Positions 39,890 through 51,700 of a DNA stretch of 64,000 bases are shown piece by piece. The notes below the pieces were generated by a model. It saw nothing but the letters and a program-made list of their open reading frames with translations, searched no databases and had not been told where the DNA came from. Position 1 is the stretch's first letter. Each line of letters starts with the position of its first letter. The position numbers and the translations under genes are program-made. This stretch comes from Pleodorina starrii (lineage: Eukaryota; Chlorophyta; Chlorophyceae; Chlamydomonadales; Volvocaceae): contig BRXU01000013.1 of the NCBI GenBank assembly GCA_030267565.1, positions 1,466,001 through 1,530,000 of the forward strand. The letters run 5' to 3'.

Positions 39890-42800
39890 TCACACAACCG
39901 ACCCACGGGTCCATCTGCGCACGCGGGCCCCGCACACCCGCGGCACACAGCCGCCGCCCGCCACGCGGATCAACCGCAGGGGGCCGAGCGCGGCCGACCC
40001 GCCGCCCGTCCCCTCCGCCGCACCGTCCCTTGCAGCTTCCGCCGCCGCCGCCTTCGCAGCCTCTGCCTCGCCGCCCTCCCCGACCCCAACACCTGACACC
40101 GCATCCCGGCTGCTCCCGCTACTGCTACCGCTACCGCTACTGCTGCTGCTGCTGTTGGTCGCAGCTGCGGCTGCGGGCGCAGATGCGGAGTGCACCTGCC
40201 CCAGTAGCCGCGCCAGCAGGGCCGGCGGCTGCTCCGAGGCGTCGCGCTCAAACAGCAGCCGCCGCACCAGCCGCCCGCTCCGCTGCCTCCCCCCCGGCCC
40301 CTGCTGCTGCCCCTGCCCCTGTAACTCTTGTTGCTGCTGCTGGTGTTGCTGCTGGCGCGGATCCAGCTGCCGCCCTTCTCGTGGCTGCCGGACATCCTCC
40401 CGAGGTTCCGCTGCCGCCGCCTCGTGGGCCGCTCCGAAACCACACGCGCTCCACAGCTCATCCGCCAGGTAGCCTGCGGTGACGTACGCGTAGCCCTGGC
40501 CGGAGGCCGAAGCGATTCGCGCCAGGGAGTGCAGCTGCGAACCAACGGGACGGGGGGTTGGGGCAGACGGGCTGGGTGGGTTTTATACATGGGTGAAATG
40601 CATCCTTGGAACTGACCGGGGGGCGGTCCTCAACACCGGTAATAAACGACCAGACGCGAACGAAGCAACGCGGCCCACCAGCGCCTGCGCGTCACAAACA
40701 CCCCTTGGCAAGCTCCCAACGACAACAATTAACAAGTGACTAAAGGTAACGAAAGGCCGCACGGGGCCGTTGTCCTGCTGCACCTGCTGCACGGAGCAGC
40801 CCACAGGCAACGACGGCGCGAAGGTGGCCAGCAGCTGGGGCCACAGCCGCTGCGCCGCGCCGGGCGACCTGCGCGGTGACGTCAGCAGCAGCTGGTCCAG
40901 CAGGGAGGACACCACCTGCGGGTGCCGTGCGGTACAGTACGGTGCAGTACGGTACGGTCATTTGCGGTAGTACGGTAGCGTCCAGGCGGGCACACCGGCG
41001 ATCTCATCAAGTGGCCAAGCGGGGCAGGGAGGAGGGGTGCGCCATTGGATACCGGCAGTACGTAAGGCCCAGAGGGGAGCCGCGCGCTGCCGTAACAAGA
41101 GGAACCATGGGTGAGCGGGCAACGGGGGCGCTTGATCGGAGCTGAAAAGCGGTAGTAGCGGTAGTGGCGCGTAGCTACGAGAGTGGGTCGGGTGGTGTAC
41201 AGTGCCCAGAGCGCGGTCATGCTGCTGGATGTGGTCCGGTGGGGGGCGTGACCGCTGAAAGGCTGAGAGGCGGTGCGTTCGGTGGACGGTCGTGCAACTC
41301 GCCTGCACTTGCACGCTCACGGGGCTGTAGTACGACCAACGTACGGCGCGAGCCAGCGCGTGGCAGACCTCTCTGGGCGGCCGCTGGCCGCGGGTGACGT
41401 GCCTGCGGTCAGGGAGCCGGTCAGGGACCGATGAGAGGAGGGGTAAGAACAACTACACGCCAGCGGAGGGACGTAGGCGATGGAGGAGGGGCAGCAAGGC
41501 GGGCGTATCGTCGGCGTCTAACCGATATGAGCTAGGCTGCAGGTGAAGGTCGGTACCCAGGAAGCCCGGCCAGCTGGCTCCGTTGTGAGCCGCGGGACGC
41601 AGGCAGGAAGAAATGGCCCTTGTTTTCCTCCAGGGTGGGTTTTAGGGTTTGATTGCGTCGCGTCCGTCCCTTTCGCTGCGGATGTCTTGTCTGTCTCAAC
41701 TGCCCTCCGCCCGACCTGACCTGCATCGGGACATCACCGCCTCCATCACCTCCGGCTCCGCCGCGGCCCTTTCCAAAAGCGACGACGGCAGCTCAACCAG
41801 CTCCAGGGGAAGCTGGTACGGCAACAGCGAATGGCGCAACGGCCGTAAGCCTTGCCGATGTACGGCACGAACGGCGTCGCCACCGCCGCCGCCGCTGGGC
41901 GGCGTCGCCTTTCCGCTTTCCTGTCCGGGCGCCGCCGCTGTCGCCGGCGTCGCGACACCCGAAGCCGCAGCCGCCGCTGCCGTACTCCGCGCCTCCGGCG
42001 GCGGCGGCGACGGCGGCGCCGCCGCCAGCAGGAAGTGCACCGCGTGGCCAAGCTCGTGGAGCAGCTCCCACACCACGAACTCCGACCCACGGACCATCAG
42101 AGGCATCCCGCTGCCGGCGCCGCCGCCGCCGCCGCCGCCGGACTGCAGCCCCACCACCACAGCCGCCACAGCCCCGCGCCCCGTGCTCCCCGCCACCCGG
42201 CACGTCCCTGCGTCCCCTCCTACACCTCCACCGCAACCCTCCAGGAGCCGCGCTGCTCCTGTCCCCTCACCATCCTCACCCCCGCCGCCGGAGGGCCCGC
42301 TGTCGTCACCCAACGGCGGCAGCAGGTACCGCGTCCCAAACCCTCCCCACAGGTCCAGCAGCAGCCAGCGGACTGGAGGCGCCGTCGCCGTCGCCGTCGC
42401 CGCGGCCGCCGCGGCGGCCGATCCCACCGACGTCGCCGCCACCGGTGACGTCGTGCACGCTGTCCCAACGTGCCCCGTCGGCGGCGGCGGCAGCGGCGGC
42501 CTGGAGCTTTCTGACGGTGTGGCGCCTGCGCCGGTTGGTGGCTCCTCACCCGCCTCCACCTCGCCCTCCACCAGGAGGCGGTAGGCCAGGAAGCGGCGGG
42601 GCTCCCGAACCGCCGCCTCGCGCACCGCCTCCAGCGCCAGGCGCCTGTGGCACAGCGGCAGCTGCTGGAAACAGGCGCCACCGCCACCATCGCCGCTGCC
42701 GTCCCCCGCACCGGCGTAGTATCGGCTCAGCTCGTCCAGCATCACACTGACGTCGTACGGCACCGTCGCCGTCGGCGTGCCGATGCCGCCGCCGCCGCTG

Positions 42801-45334
42801 ACGTTGCCGTCGCCACAGTCGCCGTCACGGCGTCTGTCACCGTCATCGCTGCCGCCGCCGCCGCCGCCGGCGCCAGGCCTGCGGAGCTCCACGCCCAGAA
42901 AGTCCGCCAGCCAGTCGGACACACCCGCCATCACATCCGCCAAGTCGGTTAGATAGGGCGCAGCCGGGTCGGGAAAGAGCGCGCCGTCACTTTCGCTGCA
43001 CGGAGCACCGCCGCCGCCAGCGGCGGTCTCGGAGCCGACGGTCGTGGAGCCGACGGTTTCGGCGCGCATCGCGCCAACACTGCAGTCCGAGCCCCAGTGA
43101 CCCCAGGCCTGAGCTCGCAGCAGGTGCTCGAAGCTGCCGCTGTCCAGCGGTCCGCCGGGCTGGGTTTCGGAGCCGGGCTTGGCGGCGAGCAGGGTGAGCT
43201 GCTGCAGCTGCAGAGCGCAGGAGAGCGGGGAGGTGAGGGGAGATGAAGGTAGGGAAGGGGAGGGAAAGGGAGGGAAGGGGAGGAGAAGAGAGGAGCGGGA
43301 GCAGAACTGGGAGGCACGGCGTGGGTCTGGGACCAGACGTAAGGGCGGGCCAGAGCCCTGCGGCGGCCGTTGCCCTACGCGCATGCCACCCCCTGTTGCC
43401 TTTACTAACCTACGCGCATGCCACCCCCTGTCCCGTTTCTTTCACTGCTGCCGCGGCGGCGTTTCACTGCTGCTGCTGCTGCGGCCTTAGGATGAGCACC
43501 GCTCCAGCCGCCGCCGGCGCCAGGGAGCCAGCCTTCCCCCCAGTCACCTGCTCCCGAACCAGCGGCTCCAGCGCCTCCGCCAGCGACGTCAGGAAGGCCG
43601 CCGCCGCGCGGCCGTCACGCGCCAGCGAGTCCAAGTGCGCCAGGCCGCCGTACCCCGCCGTACCAGCGGCGTCGTCAGTGTCGTACAAGCCGTACAGAGC
43701 GGCCTGCTGCGCTCGCAGGTCGCGCATGTGCTGCAGCAGGTCCAGCGCGTGGGTGGCCAGGGGGGCCAGACCCTCGTCGTACACCTGCGGTGGGGTTGTC
43801 CACGTGTCATGTCATGCGCCGTTGACGTCACGTATGCACATATGAGATGTGACATTGGCACATGTGCGTGATGCCACGCATACGGCAACAACCGCCGGCC
43901 CCTGCTGGGTCTGTCCGTTCGCCGGGCTCGCCTCCGGTTTCCTCGTTGCGTTGCGGTTCTCCTTTATTACCCGCACCGCACCGCACCTCACCCCACCGCA
44001 CCTCACCTCACCTGCTGCCTCAACACCGGGTCGGGATGGCGCTGCAGCAGCGCCCCACAGGCGTCCAGCGTCAATACCAGGCTTCCGCCGCCGCCGCCGC
44101 CGCCAGCATCGCCGCCTTGGCCACCACCATAGTCAGTCGCCTCGCACCCATCGCCTCGTTCTCCACCGCCGCCGCCGCCGCCGCACCGCACCCCCCACTG
44201 CGCCGCCACCACCTCCGCCAACACCGCATCCTCCGCCAGCTCCTCGGCAGTCAGTTCGTACGACGGCCAATCGTACGAAGACGTGTCACCGCCGGCGGCG
44301 GCCGCCGCCGCCGGGTCGCTCGCGATCAGCGACGGCGCCGCCGCCGCCTCTGGGTCGCCACCGCCGCTACCGCTACCGCCGCCGCCGGACCCCAGCAGCC
44401 GGCGCAGGGCCGCCAGCACGAAGCGCTCTCGGCGGCGCGTGTCCGCCAGCATGGCGACCTTCTCCTCCCGGCTGAGGGCCACCGAGTAAGCGACCCGCGG
44501 GTCGGTGGGGTGGTAGCCCTCCCGCAGGAAGCGCGGTGCCAGCACGGCGAACAGCCGCCCGACCCGCGGGTCATCTTCGTCGCCACTGCCAGACGCATCA
44601 CCGCCAAAGCCGATGCCATGCTCGACACACGCGCCAGCGGCGGGAGAGGGCCGCGGCGGCGGCCGGGCCTGCTGTCTGGGCTGCGGTTGACCTGCCGCGG
44701 AGGGTGCGACGAAGCCGGAGCTGCGGCTGGGGTCGGTGTCATGTGGGTCGGCCAGCGGCAGGAGGGCGCCGTACACGCGCGGGTTGCTCAGCAGCGCATC
44801 CTCCAGGATGGCCGCCTGCGCCAACAGCTGTACGACAGCTTCCAGGCTCTCGCGCGACCTGCTGTAGGCCTGGACGAGGGCCGCACAGGAGCGGACGTCG
44901 GCGGCGGCCCCCAGGAGCGAGTCGACGGAGCCTAGCAGCTCGCGCCGCAGCGCGCGGGGGCCGGCGTGCGCGGGCTGGCGCGACGCTGCCGGCACTGCGC
45001 TGTGCGGCACTGCGCTGCCGGCACTGCCGGGGCTGCTTGAGATTGCGGAGATTAGGCTTTCGATGCGCGCCGCAGCGCCGGTGAGGCGCGCCAGGACATC
45101 TTGGCCGTCACAGGCGTTGATGTTGCTGCTGCTTGGATGGGCAAGCGCAGCCGCTTCTAATCGCCTGGTCAGCGCGACGCTGGCGCTCAGATGTCGTGAC
45201 GAGCGGCGGGGAAGGGCCAATTGTATGTGACGTGAAGCAGGGGGTGCGCTGGCCCGGCTGCCGGCGAGTGGCTTGATGGGAGTTAGCGGCTTGGCTCTTG
45301 GAAAACTTCCAGATACTTCCCATGCAGCCCTCAT
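39890..45334 (-). CDS. mitochondrial intermediate peptidase-like M3 metallopeptidase
   Basis: Six minus-strand exons join in phase: 45334-44012, 43784-43548, 43207-41721, 41402-41303, 40915-40784 and 40534-39890, about 1,307 residues. The chosen ATG gives a basic, Ser/Arg-rich leader (MRAAWEVSGSFPRAKPL) fitting mitochondrial import. The active site HELGHAVHF (HExxH zinc motif) is followed by ELVELPSSLLE, holding the third zinc ligand Glu. Downstream blocks match the M3 C-terminus in order: RHVTRGQRPPREV, VSSLLDQL, QQLHSLARIASASGQGYAYV with WSACGF, and LLFERDASEQPPALLARLLG. MIP removes an octapeptide from imported precursors after the main processing peptidase. The protein is nearly twice the usual length because of Ala/Gly/Pro/Ser inserts, including one between the two zinc-ligand motifs. 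One intron (41302-40916) has a GC donor. It diverges from RPB2. Confidence 0.85.
40920..40980. repeat. TACGGT-rich short repeat in peptidase intron
   Basis: Repeated TACGGTAC/AGTACGGT units lie in the intron before peptidase exon 5. Similar GTACGGTA motifs are scattered in other introns of the window. Confidence 0.6.
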
Positions 45335-45766
45335 GATGACTGTAAGGTATTGATGCCATAAACACGTCAAGCATTCGGTACTATTGAACAGCCTGGACCG
45401 CCCTGCCGCTAGCTAGATGGCGCCAGTCGTACAGAACGAAAGTTTTACGTGGCAACTTTGCCTTGCAACGTTCTTATACGCTGTTCATGGATCTGCGACG
45501 CCACGTTTGTGTATTAATTTGACTGAGAAACCTATTTAGGTGCAGCGGAGGCGTTGTCAGATTGAAGGTGCATAAGCTAGCCCAGAGTGCTGTCACTTTA
45601 TGAACTGCTAAACCCTTACCTGGACTGTGTCTTCAGCCGCAAAGTAGGCTTGGAAAGGAGTGGAACGGCGTAGCGGCGGGGTCGGCGGGCACCCGCTTTC
45701 GCCCTGCAGCCCCGCAGCTATTCCTAGTTAGCTGCCGGTCAGCAAGCCACAGGCTTGTGAGGCAGG
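45335..45766. promoter_or_regulatory. bidirectional promoter region, M3 peptidase / RPB2
   Basis: Only about 430 bp separate the ATG of the minus-strand peptidase from the ATG of RPB2. Both promoters and both 5' UTRs must be here. No clear TATA box was seen. GC is lower than in the flanking exons. Confidence 0.55.
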
Positions 45767-48700
45767 ATGTATGGAGCTGATGAGGACCACATGGAGGTGG
45801 CCCAGGAGGAAGAGGGCGACGACGAGATTGTGCAGGAGGACTCGTGGAACGTCATCACGGCGTTCTTCGATGACAAGGGCCTCGTTCGTCAGCAGCTTGA
45901 CTCTTTTAATGAGTTCGTCAACGTGACGATCCAGGAAATCATTGACGAGACGCCGGAAATAGTCATAAAGCCCGAATCCCAGCACTTGCCGGGCGTGGAG
46001 GCTGCTGAAGAGAAGGAGTATATAATCAAATTTGGCCAGGTATACCTGAGCCGGCCGCAGATCACGGAGCAGGACGGCGAATCGGTGGTTCTCTTCCCCA
46101 AGGAGGCGCGCCTCCGCAACCTGACGTAAGACCCTGCGGAACAGCAGCGCCAACGTCAGCCTGCAAGGGAACAAGGGATGGGTGCACTTGCTGCTGCACG
46201 TGGGCTTGTTGCAGAGCGGGCCGGGGTTGGGGCGGGGGAGGGGGCGCCAAACACCTGTCCCCCTTGCGTCCACCTGCTGGTACTCGTACGTACTGCTTGT
46301 ACTTGAGCTGTAAAAATAAAACCGTACACCTGTGCATTCCTCGCCGGGGCCCTTCATCAGAGCCTTGCCCCGGCACGGACCCACTCCCGGTGACTGCCCC
46401 AAACGACTGCCCCGTCCCCATACCACACCGCTGCGCACGTCCCCTACGCCCGGCCTAACTGCTGCCATTTATACTCCACATCCCGACCCCGCCCCGCCTG
46501 CCCAACATGCCCGATGTCAAAGGTACTGCGCGCCGTTGTACGTGGATGTTACGAAGACGGAGTACACGCGGCTGCCGGACGACACCGTGGAGGAGAAGCA
46601 GGACACGCTCTCGCACGTGCACTTGGGCAAGGTACGCCTGGTCGTAGGAGGCGGGCAGCAAGTGCCGCACTACACGCACTTGAAGACTGCCCACGGGAAG
46701 GGCTTGCCATGGCGCCGTGGAGAAGCCGATACGGGCTGCTGCGCGTGCTGCTATGCCCATAGGCGGTGGCGGGCGGGCCGTCAAGCGCGTCAGAGGGGCG
46801 ATGGCACTGGCTCTCCGCTTGTCCAATACCCACATTGCCTTCTTCACACCACCGGCCCACTCTGCAGGTCCCCATCATGCTCAAGTCTGAGCGCTGCAAT
46901 CTGCACGAGGCGTCCACGGAGCAGGAGGCGACCAACCTGGGGGAGTGCCCGTACGACCAGGTACGACACTGGGCAGAGGTCAGGGTGCCGGGGCGACAGG
47001 GTCGCTGGCGAAGCAGCCGGAAACAGCAATCGCATGAACAGGGCAGCCACAGCGCACGTGTCGGCGGGGCAGGCAGGCGGCAAGAGCTTCAGCGGCAGAA
47101 TGCATTAGTTGGGACTCGTCAGGTGCCCCACCGCCAGAGTCACGGCGGGCGCGTTGACATGGGCTATGTTGAAGGGCGCGGATTGGGGTGTTCAGCGATT
47201 CGGAAGAATGTCTGAGGGTGGACGGCCTCGCGTGCGCGGGAAAGGAGGTAGCCAAGCGGTGTCGTCGCATGCCCGCCATGTGCCGTGGAGTCCGTGCCCG
47301 GAGCGGTGGGGTCTGGGTCAGCGCCCTCCCTGTTGCTGGCCTCGGACGGACGAACCGGCCTCTGGACAGCTGGCGGCCGCCCCTGGGTTGTGCCTGACCT
47401 GGATCACTAGGCAGCAGTCTGTTGGCAGCCTACTGCTTCTCCGCGTCATCCTCCCTTTCAGCCGCCACGGCTGGCGCTGTCGAGGGCAGTGGTCTCGGTG
47501 GTGTGCCACGCAGCGCAGGTTGGCGCTGCGCCGAGGATGCGGTGCTGTCCTTCGCGCCGCTGTTAACAATCTGTACCGCGAACTGCACCGCAAGCATACA
47601 GCAGCGCCCAGGGGCTCGGCGGGGTTTGTGTTCCATGCACGCGGAAGTGATCCATTGTCAACGTTGGCGACGGGATGCGGTGTCCCTGCCTCCTCCCGCG
47701 CCCTCTCACCCCAGGGCGGCTACTTCATCATCAACGGTAGTGAGAAGGTGCTGATCGCCCAGGAGCGCATGGCCAACAACCACGTGTATGTGTTCAAGAA
47801 GAGCCAGCCCAGCAAGTACACCTTTTGCGCGGAGATCAGGTGCGCGCAGCACGGCACGGCACGGCGCGAGGACGCAGCGCAGCTAGGGGGTTTTGGAACC
47901 GGGGGAAAGGGGCGTGCGACGGCTCTATGTGCGCCCCACCGCGTCCGGTGTCAACTGCTTCGCGTGCTCAACCCGGCCCGCACACATCACTCGCCCCCCT
48001 TGGCCACCGCTGCGGCCTCATCTTTAGTTTTCCTCCGTCTGGCTTGCCGATTCAGGTCCGTGGTTGAGGGCTCCACCCGCTCCGCCTCGTCCATGTCCAT
48101 CATGATGTTGGCCAAGGGCAAGAAGGCGGGCGCCGCGGGTGTCATCCGCGCGCAGATCCCCTACATCCGAGCGGAGTTCCCCATCTTCATCCTCTTCCGG
48201 GCGCTGGGCTTCGTGGTGCGTACCGCACGGCTCGTGCCGCGGGTTTGGACTTGGGCAGGGAGGCCGGGCGGGCGGAGCCTGGAGTCTGTGGGCGAGGGGG
48301 GGGAAGGGTTGAAGGGGAGGCACAGCTGGGAGGCGGGACTGACGGGCGGGCAGGTAGAGGCGCAAAGGCCTGTGGTGGCCATCGCATGTGTGCTGCGTCT
48401 TGGGCATTCTGGTCACCGCTGCCGCCAGCCTGACCGCGCCCCGCCGACCCCTGGGTCACCTGTCTCCCCTCTCCCAGTCCGACCGGGACATCCTGGAGCA
48501 CATTGTGTACGACCTGGAAACGGATCCCGCGATGCTTGAGGCGCTGCGGGCGAGCGTGGAGGAGGCGCAGGAGGTTCAGACGCAGGAGGAGGCGCTCAAC
48601 TACCTGGGCAAGCGAGGAACGGTCACCGGCGCCAGCAAGGTCAGTGGTGGAGGAGGGCGTAGGGCCACGTCTTGAGGGTGTTGAAGAAAAACCTGGCAAC

Positions 48701-51700
48701 CTGGCTGGAGTGCTCTGTTTGGGGGTGTGGTTGAAGGTAGAATGCGCGATGGAGGGAACATATGCAGGGAAGGCGTTGTGGGGAGCATGGGAAGCGGCCC
48801 TAAACAACGAGGCCGTGAGGGAGGACTGCGCAAACGTAAGAGGAGGCGCTGGTGTGGGTGTGGGAGCCGGGGGGGGGGGTAGCAGTCCGCTGGAGCCCTT
48901 GAAAGTCAAAGTCCGCTATGTTTGTGCGCACCCTCGGCTGTTCAGCCCCGCCTGTATTCCCCACCACCCGGCCCCACACCCTTGCCTTCCTCCCGGTTCC
49001 ACTCAACCCCACTCGCTCACTGGCCCCGCCTTGCCTTCACCTCCACCTCCACACCGTCCTCCAGGCCGACCGCATCCAGTACGCCCGCAACCTGCTGATC
49101 AAGGAGCTGCTGCCGCACCTGGGCACCGAGGAGTTCATGGAGACCAGGAAGGGGTACTTCGTGGGGTACATGGTGCACAGGTGAATGGAAACAACCGGGC
49201 ATGGGCAGGAGGGAGAGGCAGGGGAAGAGCTCTGCAGGTCGTGTGACTGGTAGTCGGCCCACCGCCATCGCGTCGGCTACGGGGAAGACCCAGATAGGGC
49301 CCACCGCTCGCTCGTTTGCTCACACGCTCGGGGCTGGCTTACGGCTTACTGCCGGCCGACCGCTCCCTCGTGCGATCTGAGCTGGCTGTCCCCTCTCCCT
49401 CGCGTCATTGACGCATCGCCCACTACAAACCTCCCACTGCGCCGCCCCCCGCCACCCCCAGGCTGATGCTTGTGGCGCTGGGTCGGCGGCCCGAGGACGA
49501 CCGTGACCACTACGCCAACAAGCGCCTGGACCTGGGCGGGCCGCTCATGGCGGGGCTGTTCCGGCTGCTGTTCCGCAAGCTGTGCAAGGAGCTGCGCATG
49601 CAGGCGCAGAGGATGGTGCGTAACGACCGCCACGGCGTGTAACGGGCGGGGTATGTTTTATGGGAGGGAAGGCGGCGGCCGGGGGCATGCAGGGACGGCT
49701 AGGGGCGCGTGCGGAGCCGCTTGGGGGTCCCTGTGAGTGGTGTCCCATCTTGGACGGCTCCTCTTCGTTGTCGCGTGGTCAAGCGAGCGCTCGCCAGTTA
49801 AGAAAGCGAGCGCCCCCGTCCAACTGCCTGCCTGCCTGTCTGCCTGCCTGGATCGGTTGATCCGGTGCTGCCTTTAGGTTGACGCGGGCAAGGAGATCAA
49901 CGTTCTGTCCGCCATCAACGAGAAGATCATCACCCGCGGGCTCAAGTACTCGCTGGCGACCGGGAACTGGGGGGAGCAGGGCAAGCAGGGCATCCGGGCA
50001 GGTGAGTGGGTGGGTAGTGGTTGAAGGGCGGGGCGGCCGGGGGCACCTGGGGGCCGAGGCGGGGCAGCGAGAACATTTCCCTTCCCGCCGCGTGTGTGTG
50101 TCCTTCACCGCTGGACGTCTGCCTCTCCCTCCTCCTCTCCCCCCTCCAGGCGTGAGCCAGGTGCTCGCCCGGCTGACGTACGCCTCGACGCTGAGCCACT
50201 TGCGCCGCGTCAACTCGCCCATTGGTCGGGAGGGCAAGCTGGCCAAGCCGCGGCAGCTGCACAACAGCCTGTGGGGCATGTTCTGCCCCGCAGAGACGCC
50301 CGAGGGGCAGGCGGTGGGGCTGGTCAAGAACATGGCGCTCATGTGCTACATTACAGGTAGGCGGGTGGGTGGCGCGGAGGGGCAGGAAAGAAGATACCGC
50401 AGCGAAAGGCCGGCGACGGAGGGGTGGGGAGGGCGGGGGGGTGGGCGGAGGACGTGGTGTAGGGTCAGCGAGGGGATGGTGACCAGCAGCTAGCGGCCGG
50501 GCCGTGAGTCAGGCCAGCGGTGCGCGGCGGCGGGTGGAGGCGGGTGGGCAGACGGCTCTCTGCGCGTGTGTCTCGCTGTTCATCAAGATGCCTGCGTTCT
50601 CTCGCCGAGCGGCAACCGCGCGGCCGAGTGTGGCCGAGTGTGCACGGATGGCATGTGGAAGGAACAGGACTGGTTAGCGCGCGTGTTGTTAGCTGCTGCT
50701 GATGTTTCTTGTGCCTGTTTGGCCTGCCGGAGCCCTTATCCTGCCGGGGACCCTCCTCCCCTCCGCCTTCACCACCCGTCTTCACCTCTCACCTTTCTCT
50801 CCGCTCTGCCTTGTGCCCCCCAGTGGGCACCCCCTCACTGCCGGTTGTGGCCCATCTGGAGGAGTTCAACACGGAGGCGCTGGACGAGGTCACGCCCGCC
50901 GACATTGCCGCGTCAACAAAGGTAACGGGGGAGCCGGGCGGTGGGGGCCGGAATGGTGGGAGCCGGGTGGGGTGGGAACGGGGCCATGGGAGGGAGCCGC
51001 TGAGAGGGCAAAAGGTCTGGTGAGTTGGGTGAAAGCGGTTGGCGGGTTGCTGGCTCGAGGGAGTCGATTCGCCGTGGTGGTGCGGTGACCGTCGTTTCCC
51101 TCGTGACTCACCACAAGCACTGCCTGCCTGGAACACACCGCTAAAACTGCCCGCCAAGATTGTCTACGATGTTTTATGCCGCCGTGCCCTTGCCGCTTCC
51201 CTAATCGGACTGCCCTAACGTTTCCCCCTCCCCTCTCCGCCCTGCCCAGGTCTTCATCAACGGTGTGTGGCTGGGCATCCAGCGTGACCCCACCGCCCTC
51301 ATCAAGAACCTGCGGGCCATGCGCCGCCAGGTGGCCTTCAGCACAGAGGTGCGGGCGCGGGTGGCACAGAAACCCAGCGTGCGTGGACGTGACAGGAGCC
51401 TAGCGAGCGGCCCACCGCTGAAACTCTTTGCAACGATGCGTAACCGGCAGCCCCGCTGCTCGATTAAGTCCCTGCCCCCAATCCGCCCCCCACCCTTGCC
51501 CCCATGCCTTCTTCTTGGTGCCTGGTGGCTGCAACCAGTACCAACCTCGCATCGCTCTTGCACAGCCCTCTACCCTCCCTCCCTCCCTCCCTGGGGATAA
51601 CCCCACCCCCAGGTGTCTATCATCTACGACGGCCCTCTGAAGGAGCTGCGCATCTTCACTGACTACGGCCGCACCTCCCGCCCGCTGTACATTGTGGAGG

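Noticed and set aside
41653..42750. Long plus-strand frame opposite the M3 peptidase
   Set aside because: Pro/Arg-rich antisense frame; the minus strand carries the HExxH peptidase exons.
43464..43547. Extension of peptidase exon 2 to the polyGln end
   Set aside because: The donor there leaves the wrong phase. The donor CAG|GTGACT at 43548 keeps the phase and fits the M3 alignment.
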